This document shows, in pieces, positions 6,411-13,497 of a DNA stretch of 26,443 nt (positions are counted from its first letter, which is position 1; every line of letters begins with the position of its first letter). The position numbers were made by a program, and so were the translations under genes. The notes under the pieces were generated by a model. The model saw only the letters and a list, made by a program, of their open reading frames with translations. It did not search any database and was not told the origin of the DNA. Location: the NCBI GenBank assembly GCA_964626495.1, contig CAZVFT010000026.1, forward strand, positions 1 through 26,443, given 5' to 3'. The DNA is from JACNLN01 sp964626495 (GTDB lineage: Bacteria > Fidelibacterota > Marinisomatia > Marinisomatales > CAZVFT01).

Positions 6411-8345
6411 ATGAAACAAAGTATCTGGAAAATTGTGAGTTTGATTTCAATATTTTCTTTCATTGGCTGCGGTGGTGGTGAAAAATCAAAAAAGGAAACT
6501 GCTGAAAAAATTCAGACAATTGAAACTTTCTCTGGAGCGGATCCTTCGATACCAGCAGAGTTAGGCGGGACAGGATTTGAAGAAATCGCAGAAAAACTTG
6601 GCTACGAGACTTATGTAATAAAACCGGAGGAAGAGATATTTTTTGGAGATCCGAGAGCCGTTAAGGGAGGAACTTTACGGTATATCACTTCACGTTTTCC
6701 AGCTACCATGCGGATACTTGGTCAGAATTATAACTATTCAGAAAATATTGATTTAATAATACCGCTATGTTATGAAAGTCTATTAGGAACTCACCCTGTT
6801 ACACTTGAATTTATGCCAAGTTTAGCAACTCACTGGAAAATAAGTGAGGATAAAATGCAGTTCTGGTTCCGTATAAATCCAAAAGCCCGTTGGTCTGACG
6901 GAAAACCGGTTGTCGCTGAGGATGTAGTAGCCACTTGGGATCTGCATATGGATGAAACTATTCTGATGCCTTCGGAACAGTTAGTTTACGGAAAGTTTGA
7001 ACGCCCGATAGCGGAAAGTAAATATATCGTGAGTGTAAAAAGTAAAGAATTGAACTGGAGAAATTTCTTGTATTTCGGTGGCATGGAACTTCTCCCAGCC
7101 CATTATTTGAATGATATGGATGGGACAGATTACCTTGAAAACTACCAATATAAAATGTTACCCGGTACAGGTCCTTACGAAATCCGTGATGAGGATATCA
7201 TTAACCAGGAATCATTTACTTTTACAAGACGACCGGATTACTGGGATGTTGATAGCTATGGAAGTCGTTATACGGGTAATTTCGATAAAATAAGAGTGAT
7301 TGTTGTAAAAGATAACCTACCATTGGTGTTTGAAAAGTTTAAAAAAAGAGAACAGGATATATACACGGTGTCTAAAGCACGAGTGTGGGTGGAGGAATGT
7401 GATTTTGAAGCAATTGAGAAAGGCTGGATACAAAAACGACGAATTTATTCTGAAAGACCGGCTGGAACCTCTGGTTATGCTTTCAATATGAGAAAATGGC
7501 CATTTAATGATCGTCGTTTACGCTATGCATTTGCATATCTGTATAACCGTGAAAAAATGAACCGGAAAATGTACTATAACGAATATTCGATGATGAATTC
7601 CCTCTATTCTGGCTCAGTTTATGAAAATCCCAACAATGAAAAGATTACCTATAACCCTGAAAAAGCTGTCCGATTACTTAACGAAGCAGGATATACCAAA
7701 CGCAATAAGGAGGGATGGCTTGTACACGAAAAGACTGGGAGAGTATTGCAGTTTGAAATAGCAATTCAAAAAGGAAGTGCTTATATGGTTACTCCTGTAC
7801 AACAGATGCTGAAGGATTATGGAATTGATATGCAGATTAAATTTATGGACGGTAATACTATGTGGAAGAATCTTATGGAACGGAACTTCACCATTTATAT
7901 GCAAGCTTGGGGTGGGCTGGTGTTCCCTAACCCGGAAACTTCATTACATTCTTCATTGGCAGAAAAATCCAATAACAATAATATTACCGGTTTTAAAAAT
8001 GAACGGGTGGATGCACTTCTTGATGAGTATGACGAGTGTTTTGACCAGGAGAGAAGAATTGAGATAATCCGGGAGATCGACAGTATCTATTCTGATATTC
8101 ATCCTGCGGCTTGGGGAATTGCTCGTAATTATTGGCGTTTACTTTTCTGGGATAAATTTGGCTATCCAGAATGGATGTTAGGAAGATATGTTGGAGAACA
8201 TTGGGACGTGTTTAAATATTGGTGGATAGACCCAGAAAAGGAAGCCCGTCTTGAAGAAGTTATGGTAAAGGGTGAATCCCTGCCACAGGGTGAATTGGAT
8301 GTGCTGTTCTGGCCGGAATACCTGAAAGGAACAGTGAAAGACTAA
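6411..8345 (+). CDS. Peptide ABC transporter substrate-binding lipoprotein (SBP_bac_5, YejA/OppA-like)
   Basis: The 644-residue protein starts with a lipoprotein signal (MKQSIWKIVSLISIFSFIGC, lipid-bearing Cys20). It then shows the family 5 binding-protein pattern: VKGGTLRYI, then LATHWKISEDKMQFWFRINP, KARWSDGKPVVAEDVVATW, GTGPYEI, AFNMRKWPFNDRRLRYAFAY, and NPEKAVRLLNEAGY. It captures peptides outside the cytoplasmic membrane and passes them to the permeases encoded downstream. The partner permeases look more like YejB/YejE than classical Opp/Dpp, so YejA-type oligopeptide or microcin-like ligands are possible. The frame extends up to 6315, but the ATG at 6411 has gggagg upstream and starts the signal peptide. 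It is the first gene of a five-gene operon. Confidence 0.9.
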   Translation: MKQSIWKIVSLISIFSFIGCGGGEKSKKETAEKIQTIETFSGADPSIPAELGGTGFEEIAEKLGYETYVIKPEEEIFFGDPRAVKGGTLRYITSRFPATMRILGQNYNYSENIDLIIPLCYESLLGTHPVTLEFMPSLATHWKISEDKMQFWFRINPKARWSDGKPVVAEDVVATWDLHMDETILMPSEQLVYGKFERPIAESKYIVSVKSKELNWRNFLYFGGMELLPAHYLNDMDGTDYLENYQYKMLPGTGPYEIRDEDIINQESFTFTRRPDYWDVDSYGSRYTGNFDKIRVIVVKDNLPLVFEKFKKREQDIYTVSKARVWVEECDFEAIEKGWIQKRRIYSERPAGTSGYAFNMRKWPFNDRRLRYAFAYLYNREKMNRKMYYNEYSMMNSLYSGSVYENPNNEKITYNPEKAVRLLNEAGYTKRNKEGWLVHEKTGRVLQFEIAIQKGSAYMVTPVQQMLKDYGIDMQIKFMDGNTMWKNLMERNFTIYMQAWGGLVFPNPETSLHSSLAEKSNNNNITGFKNERVDALLDEYDECFDQERRIEIIREIDSIYSDIHPAAWGIARNYWRLLFWDKFGYPEWMLGRYVGEHWDVFKYWWIDPEKEARLEEVMVKGESLPQGELDVLFWPEYLKGTVKD

Positions 8346-8465
8346 TAATGATTGTTAATGGATGAACGATTAGGGAATAACCGGGAATTTATCCTTCAGT
8401 GATTTACAGGACACAAGAAAAACAGCAATCAACCAAAGGTAATTTTTACTATTTGTTAATCTGAG

Positions 8466-9752
8466 ATGACTACATATTTTATTCGTCGAATGCTTCTTAT
8501 GATTCCCACATTTTTGGGATCCACGATTCTTGTCTTTGTGATTTTACAACTGGCTCCAGGTGGTCCACTAGAACGAACAATACAAAGACTGCAGATGGGT
8601 GCTGCAGCGCAGGGAGAAGCGGTTGGTAGTGTAAGTGACATAATGAGCGGTGGAAGTGCGATCCTGCCTGAGAAAGCACTAAAAGAACTCAAGCGGTTCT
8701 ATGGTTTTGATAAACCAATCTGGCAGCGTTATTTGATGTGGCTGGGAGTATGGTCGAGAGAGATCAAACATCGTGACCTGGAATTTAAACCTAGCGAATT
8801 TGAAATCTCAAAACGTATTGGTAAAGCTGCTGGTAAAATCTTGCGTGTAAATGTTAAGAGAGACGGTGATCAACTTACCGTATATGAACAGGATGGCACA
8901 TCAAGTACAATCTGGAAAGCTCATATTGAAAAAACTGACTCTTTAGGAAATGTTGAAGGAGTAATTTATCAAACCGAATATTCAGGCATTTTTACTGGTA
9001 ATCTGGGAAAATCTTACACCTATGAACAACCGGTAGTTGAAGTTATGAAACCGCGGTTCAAGGTGTCAATATTTTTAGGGGGTATAGGGTTGTTACTTTC
9101 CTACTTTGTCTGTATTCCACTTGGTATTAAAAAAGCTCTTAATCATGGAGCTCCTTTTGATTTACTTTCCAGTGTAATAATTTTTATAGGCTATTCGATT
9201 CCGGGTTGGGCTCTTGGGGGTGTTTTTCTGGTTCTTTTCGGAGGTGGTTCATTCTGGGATATTTTCCCCCTTGGTGGATTTCGATCACCGACAGAGGTGT
9301 GGGAAGCGCTGTCACTCTGGGGAAAAATTATTGACCAGCTTCATCACGCAATACTGCCAATCTTTGCATGGTCCATTGCAAGCTTTGCATCGTTGACTGT
9401 ATTGATGAAAAATGGACTTTTAGAAAATCTCTCACAGGATTATATCCGTACTGCATTTGCTAAAGGAATTACAGAAAAACGAGCAATTTGGATTCATGCT
9501 ATACGCAATTCAGTGATTCCAATAGCTGCAAGGTTTGGATATTTCATCGGTTTCATTTTCGCCGGTTCGTATTTCATTGAGAAAGTATTTAACATCGATG
9601 GTTTCGGTAAAATGGGTTTTCAAGCGGTTCTGGATCGTGACTATCCCATTGTACTGGCATTTGTGGTGGTTGGAGTTTTAATCCGTCTGGTAGGAAATAT
9701 AATTTCAGATATCACGCTGGCTATTGTTGATCCAAGGATCCGATTTAAATGA
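8466..9752 (+). CDS. Peptide ABC transporter permease, OppB/DppB/YejB type, with a soluble insertion
   Basis: The 428-residue integral membrane protein begins as typical OppB-type permeases (MTTYFIRRMLLMIPTFLGST, then LQLAPGGP) and has the C-terminal BPD_transp_1 core with the EAA-like loop (DYIRTAFAKGITEKRAIWIH), ending in DPRIRFK. Usual members have about 310-360 residues. Here residues ~97-173 form an extra, mostly polar and probably beta-rich segment between the first hydrophobic helix and the next, where the chain should face outside the cytoplasmic membrane. It starts 120 bases after the binding protein with little ribosome-binding site, and its stop overlaps the next start (ATGA). It forms the translocation pore with the next gene product. 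Confidence 0.92.
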   Translation: MTTYFIRRMLLMIPTFLGSTILVFVILQLAPGGPLERTIQRLQMGAAAQGEAVGSVSDIMSGGSAILPEKALKELKRFYGFDKPIWQRYLMWLGVWSREIKHRDLEFKPSEFEISKRIGKAAGKILRVNVKRDGDQLTVYEQDGTSSTIWKAHIEKTDSLGNVEGVIYQTEYSGIFTGNLGKSYTYEQPVVEVMKPRFKVSIFLGGIGLLLSYFVCIPLGIKKALNHGAPFDLLSSVIIFIGYSIPGWALGGVFLVLFGGGSFWDIFPLGGFRSPTEVWEALSLWGKIIDQLHHAILPIFAWSIASFASLTVLMKNGLLENLSQDYIRTAFAKGITEKRAIWIHAIRNSVIPIAARFGYFIGFIFAGSYFIEKVFNIDGFGKMGFQAVLDRDYPIVLAFVVVGVLIRLVGNIISDITLAIVDPRIRFK

Positions 9753-10837
9753 TGTTTCGGAAGAAGAAAGAAAACTTAGAAGAAATATCCTTATCAATCT
9801 ATAAGAAACGGTGGTTGAAGTTTAAAACTATGAAGCGGGGATATTATTCCTTTGTCATTATTGTCAGTCTATATGCAATTTCTTTTTTCCTTCCTATTTT
9901 GATCAATAGTAAAGCTCTCATCGTTCATTATGATGGTCAATACTTTTTTCCTGCTTTTCGTGATTTTGTATTGGTACCCGACAAGATGTATATGGGAGAG
10001 GAATTTGGACAGAATGTACCCGGTGAGGTAAATTACAAACAGCTTCACAAACAATGGGAGGAACAGGGATCAGAAAACTGGATTCTTATGCCGTTATATC
10101 CATACGATCCTTATGAAGATATTAATCGTGGCAATAAAATGTATGAGCCTCCCTCTCAGCGGCATTGGCTGGGTACGGATGATACCGGGCGTGATGTGTT
10201 TGCACGTCTCTGGTATGCTTTCAATATTTCTATTTCTTTTGCCCTTATACTTGCTATACTTAATTATACTATCGGGATTTCTATTGGTGGAGCAATGGGA
10301 TATTTCGGCGGGAAATTTGATTTGTATTTCCAGAGGTTAATTGAAATCTGGTCCACTCTTCCTATGTTGTTTGTGATTATTATTATCAGTTCCATCGTTC
10401 GTCCATCATTTTTCCTGTTAATCTTTATTTATTTAATGGTTAACTGGATCTATATGACATATTTACTGCGGGCTGAAGCATATCGTGAAAAAACTAAGGA
10501 TTACGTAGCGGCAGCTCTTTCTATGGGGCAGAGCAATTTTAAAGTGATCTTCAAACATATTCTACCAAATTCTCTTACACCGGTGATTACATTTTTTCCT
10601 TTTGCTGTTGTCGGTTTTATTGCCGCGCTGGTTGGATTGGATTATCTTGGTTTTGGACTTCCACCACCGACTCCCAGCTGGGGACAGATGCTGGATGTTG
10701 GGTTACAGAACATCAGTAAATGGTGGATGATTTTCTCTCCTATAGGAGCTGAATTCTTCACGCTGTTGCTGATTGTCTTTATTGGTGAAGGCGTACGTGA
10801 AGCGTTCGATCCAAAAGTCTATTCGAGGTTGCGATGA
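9749..10837 (+). CDS. Peptide ABC transporter permease, OppC/YejE type
   Basis: The 362-residue protein has one N-terminal membrane helix (about 31-51), a periplasmic region of ~100 residues, then the permease core starting with HWLGTDDTGRDVFARLWYAF. The coupling loop is DYVAAALSMGQSNFKVIFKH and the C-terminus has LDYLGFGLPPPTPSWGQMLD and FIGEGVREAFDPK. The large loop containing VHYDGQYFFPAF and the C-terminal GEGVREAFDP resemble YejE of the enterobacterial YejABEF importer more than DppC or OppC. It overlaps the upstream permease and the downstream ATPase by 4 bases each (ATGA), so the subunits are translationally coupled. Confidence 0.93.
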   Translation: MMFRKKKENLEEISLSIYKKRWLKFKTMKRGYYSFVIIVSLYAISFFLPILINSKALIVHYDGQYFFPAFRDFVLVPDKMYMGEEFGQNVPGEVNYKQLHKQWEEQGSENWILMPLYPYDPYEDINRGNKMYEPPSQRHWLGTDDTGRDVFARLWYAFNISISFALILAILNYTIGISIGGAMGYFGGKFDLYFQRLIEIWSTLPMLFVIIIISSIVRPSFFLLIFIYLMVNWIYMTYLLRAEAYREKTKDYVAAALSMGQSNFKVIFKHILPNSLTPVITFFPFAVVGFIAALVGLDYLGFGLPPPTPSWGQMLDVGLQNISKWWMIFSPIGAEFFTLLLIVFIGEGVREAFDPKVYSRLR

Positions 10838-12312
10838 GCACCAAAAAACTGGTTGAGATTAAAAATCTTAAAACCCACTTTAAAGTAGGGAATGATTGGG
10901 CACCTGCTGTAGATGGGCTTGATTTTGATATCTATGAGGGAGAAACACTTGGGATTGTGGGTGAATCCGGGTCTGGAAAGTCCGTTTCCGTTCTGTCATT
11001 AATTCAGTTAATCCCTAATCCCCCCGGTGAAGTGACGAAAGGGGAGATTTATTTTAAAGGTCAAAAAATCTTTGATGGGAAAAACCTTTCAAAGGTAAGG
11101 GAAGTACCCCAATACACTTTTTTCAACCAGTTATCTGAAAATGTTCGGAAATTTGCTGCAATGGCATTTTTCCTCGGATTAATGGTCCTTTATGGTTTAA
11201 GTAATCTGTCAGGGGTGATTCTCTTTTTTGCGTCACTCATACTGGATGTATTCCTTACGTGGTATATCTTTTTCAGATCTCCCAGGAAAAAAGTGATGAA
11301 AAAGTTCCGAGAGAGAATGTATTCAAAGATGCGTAATCTTCGTGGCACAGAAATTGCAATGATTTTCCAGGAACCGATGACATCTTTGAATCCTGTTTTT
11401 ACAGTTGGTTTTCAGATTATCGAAGCTCTCAAACCTAAGAAATTTCGGGAGTACATTAAAGATGGAATTATCAACACGGCAAGCAATTTACATGACCTTA
11501 CTGTAAAAACTCGCATCAAAACCACCGTGATTTTTGGATTGATCCTAATGCTTATTTCTCAACTGGTTCAGGGTTGGACTTTTTATCTTGTGCCTGTGGT
11601 AGAATGGCTTTTTATCGGTATGGCTATTCCGACAATTATTGCTTATTTGGTTTTTGGTCTGGATAGATTAATTTCAACGAAATATCGAGATGAAAGTGAA
11701 CGACTGTTCAGGGAAGGGGTCAAACTTCTGGATACGGTAGGTATCCCCGAAGCCGATAAGCGTATGCGTGATTATCCACACCAGTTTTCCGGTGGAATGC
11801 GTCAACGGGCAATGATTGCGATGGCACTGGCGAAAAATCCCTCGCTGCTGATTGCGGATGAACCGACAACCGCTCTAGACGTAACAATCCAGGCACAAAT
11901 TCTTGATTTGATGCTGGAACTGAAGAAAAAACGTACAGATGCAGCCGTTGTTCTTATTACCCACGATCTGGCAGTCATAGCAGAAACCTGTGAGAGGGTA
12001 ATTGTGATGTACGGTGGGAAGATTCAGGAAGTAGCCAATATTGAAGAATTATTTGAAAACCCACTTCATCCTTATACACATGGTTTGATGAATTCCATAC
12101 CGAGACCTGACCTGAAGGAGAGAAAGAAGCGCCTGGATATTATCCGTGGAATGGTTCCCAGTATTCTTGAGATGCCGGAGGGGTGCAAGTTCTGTACACG
12201 ATGTGATGTAAAGCTGGATATTTGTAACAAGGACGAGCCACTACTTACTGAGATTAGACCGGATCATTATGTGCGGTGTCATGCTGTTAATACGGAGACA
12301 GCAAAAGCATGA
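10834..12312 (+). CDS. OppD/DppD-type ABC ATPase with two predicted membrane-hairpin insertions
   Basis: All ATPase motifs are present: Walker A GESGSGKS (43-50), Q-loop Q179 in MIFQEPMTSLNP, signature FSGGMRQ (318-324), Walker B LLIADEP (338-344), H-loop His377. The C-terminal OppD-type extension has HPYTHGL and cysteines C451, C454, C457, C464 and C482, in the place where Dpp/Opp ATPases can bind an iron-sulfur cluster. At 492 residues it is about 160 longer than usual. The excess lies in two places: residues ~85-168, with two hydrophobic runs (107-122, 126-147), and ~199-287, with two more (231-253, 255-275). They flank the Q-loop, in the part that contacts the permeases. Reading frame and codon use are continuous and no motif is broken, so this is not a frameshift. 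It pairs with the next ATPase. Confidence 0.92.
   Translation: MSTKKLVEIKNLKTHFKVGNDWAPAVDGLDFDIYEGETLGIVGESGSGKSVSVLSLIQLIPNPPGEVTKGEIYFKGQKIFDGKNLSKVREVPQYTFFNQLSENVRKFAAMAFFLGLMVLYGLSNLSGVILFFASLILDVFLTWYIFFRSPRKKVMKKFRERMYSKMRNLRGTEIAMIFQEPMTSLNPVFTVGFQIIEALKPKKFREYIKDGIINTASNLHDLTVKTRIKTTVIFGLILMLISQLVQGWTFYLVPVVEWLFIGMAIPTIIAYLVFGLDRLISTKYRDESERLFREGVKLLDTVGIPEADKRMRDYPHQFSGGMRQRAMIAMALAKNPSLLIADEPTTALDVTIQAQILDLMLELKKKRTDAAVVLITHDLAVIAETCERVIVMYGGKIQEVANIEELFENPLHPYTHGLMNSIPRPDLKERKKRLDIIRGMVPSILEMPEGCKFCTRCDVKLDICNKDEPLLTEIRPDHYVRCHAVNTETAKA
11086..11337 (+). other. Insertion 1 in the OppD-type ATPase (two hydrophobic segments)
   Basis: It codes for residues ~85-168, between the strand after Walker A and the Q-loop strand, where typical OppD proteins have only a short link (KIRG-type). 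The hydrophobic runs FAAMAFFLGLMVLYGL and GVILFFASLILDVFLTWYIF are bounded by basic residues (RSPRKKVMKKFRER after the second). This is the pattern of a hairpin with both ends in the cytoplasm. Confidence 0.75.
11428..11694 (+). other. Insertion 2 in the OppD-type ATPase (two hydrophobic segments)
   Basis: It codes for residues ~199-287, just after the Q-loop block (GFQIIEAL) and before the helix leading to the signature motif (LFREGVKLLDTVGIP). The hydrophobic runs are TVIFGLILMLISQLVQGW and VEWLFIGMAIPTIIAYLVFG, again preceded by an amphipathic basic stretch (KPKKFREYIKD). Confidence 0.75.
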
Positions 12313-13322
12313 GAAACGATGAACTGGTTAACGTTAAGGATCTTAAAGTCCATTTTCCTGTTTATGGTGGAGTATTTTCCAGGCAGGTTGCGACGGTAAA
12401 AGCTGTTGATGGTGTGACTTTTTCCATAGGAAAAAGGGAGACCGTTGGATTAGTGGGAGAATCTGGATGCGGAAAAACGACTGTCGGTCGTGCCATGATC
12501 AATATTCTTCGTCACATAGCGCCAGATGTTGAGATCAACGGTAGTATTGAGTATCATTTCAATGGTGAGGTGGTTGACTTTGCGAAGTTGCATCCGAAAC
12601 ATATGCGCGAGTATCGTTCCAACGTGCAGATGATTTTTCAGGACCCATATGCATCACTCAATCCTCGTATGACTGTAGCTCAAATCATCAGTGAACCGTT
12701 GAAACTGCATACTAAGATGAATTCCAATGAAATGCAAGATCGCGTTGGATGGTTACTGGAAAAAGTTGGTATGCAGAATGAACAGTCTCGTCGATATCCA
12801 CACGAATTTTCTGGGGGACAGCGCCAGCGTGTTGGAATTGCTCGTGCAATTGCAACAAATCCAGATCTCATAATCTGTGATGAACCGGTATCCGCTCTTG
12901 ATGTTTCAATTCAGGCTCAAGTGATAAATCTGATGATGGATTTGCAGGATGAGTTTGATCTTTCATTCTTATTTATCGCTCACGATTTAAGTGTGGTTGA
13001 ACATATTTCCACGAGGGTGGTTGTGATGTATCTTGGTAATATAGTTGAGTTTGGCAATGCGCTGGATGTGTACCATAATCCAAGACATCCATACAGTCAG
13101 GCTCTTATTTCGGCTGTTCCTTTACCTGATCCTAAACAGAAGGATAAAGAGCGAATCGTCCTTGTAGGAGATGTTCCGACTCCTACGAATAAACCATCGG
13201 GTTGCGGTTTTCGTACTCGCTGTCCGATAGCGAAAAAATCCTGCGCTGAAGCCATTCCATCTTTTGAGGAGCATGCTCCTGATCACTGGGTTGCCTGTCC
13301 CGTTGTGAAGGGAGAAGGTTGA
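12309..13322 (+). CDS. Peptide ABC transporter ATPase, OppF/DppF type
   Basis: The 337-residue ATPase is of ordinary size. It has Walker A GESGCGKT (50-57), Q111 in MIFQDPYASLNP, signature FSGGQRQR (167-174), Walker B LIICDEP (187-193) and H-loop His225 in IAHDLSVVEH. The C-terminal peptide-transporter extension has HPYSQAL and a Cys-rich end (GCGFRTRCPIAKKSCAEA). It has none of the hydrophobic insertions of its partner ATPase, which suits the usual asymmetric OppD/OppF pair. The start overlaps the upstream stop by 4 bases, and this gene ends the operon. No convincing terminator was seen after it. Confidence 0.94.
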   Translation: MRNDELVNVKDLKVHFPVYGGVFSRQVATVKAVDGVTFSIGKRETVGLVGESGCGKTTVGRAMINILRHIAPDVEINGSIEYHFNGEVVDFAKLHPKHMREYRSNVQMIFQDPYASLNPRMTVAQIISEPLKLHTKMNSNEMQDRVGWLLEKVGMQNEQSRRYPHEFSGGQRQRVGIARAIATNPDLIICDEPVSALDVSIQAQVINLMMDLQDEFDLSFLFIAHDLSVVEHISTRVVVMYLGNIVEFGNALDVYHNPRHPYSQALISAVPLPDPKQKDKERIVLVGDVPTPTNKPSGCGFRTRCPIAKKSCAEAIPSFEEHAPDHWVACPVVKGEG

Positions 13323-13419
13323 CCATTGAAGGATGAAATCAAAATTGTAACTTGAATAAAAATCCAACCCGTAAAATATCAACTATTGGAAAAATAATTA
13401 GCGATCACTCGCGTAAACT

Positions 13420-13458
13420 TGTCCGGCTTTTGACGGAACCAGTCCGGCTTTTGACGGA
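13420..13458 (+). repeat. Two tandem copies of the 18-bp palindrome family
   Basis: tgtccggcttttgacgga (13420-13437) and agtccggcttttgacgga (13441-13458) are 17/18 identical and start 21 bases apart. They lie in the gap between the transporter operon and the M16C protease, 40 bases before the protease start codon. Confidence 0.65.
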
Positions 13459-13497
13459 TTCTCGGTTATAAACTCTAGGGAAAAAAGGGAGAAACTT

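Noticed and set aside
10834..12312. Frameshift or gene fusion as the cause of the long OppD-type ATPase
   Set aside because: The frame is open throughout, the motifs before, between and after the insertions are intact and in order, and the insertions have balanced hydrophobic hairpins rather than random sequence.
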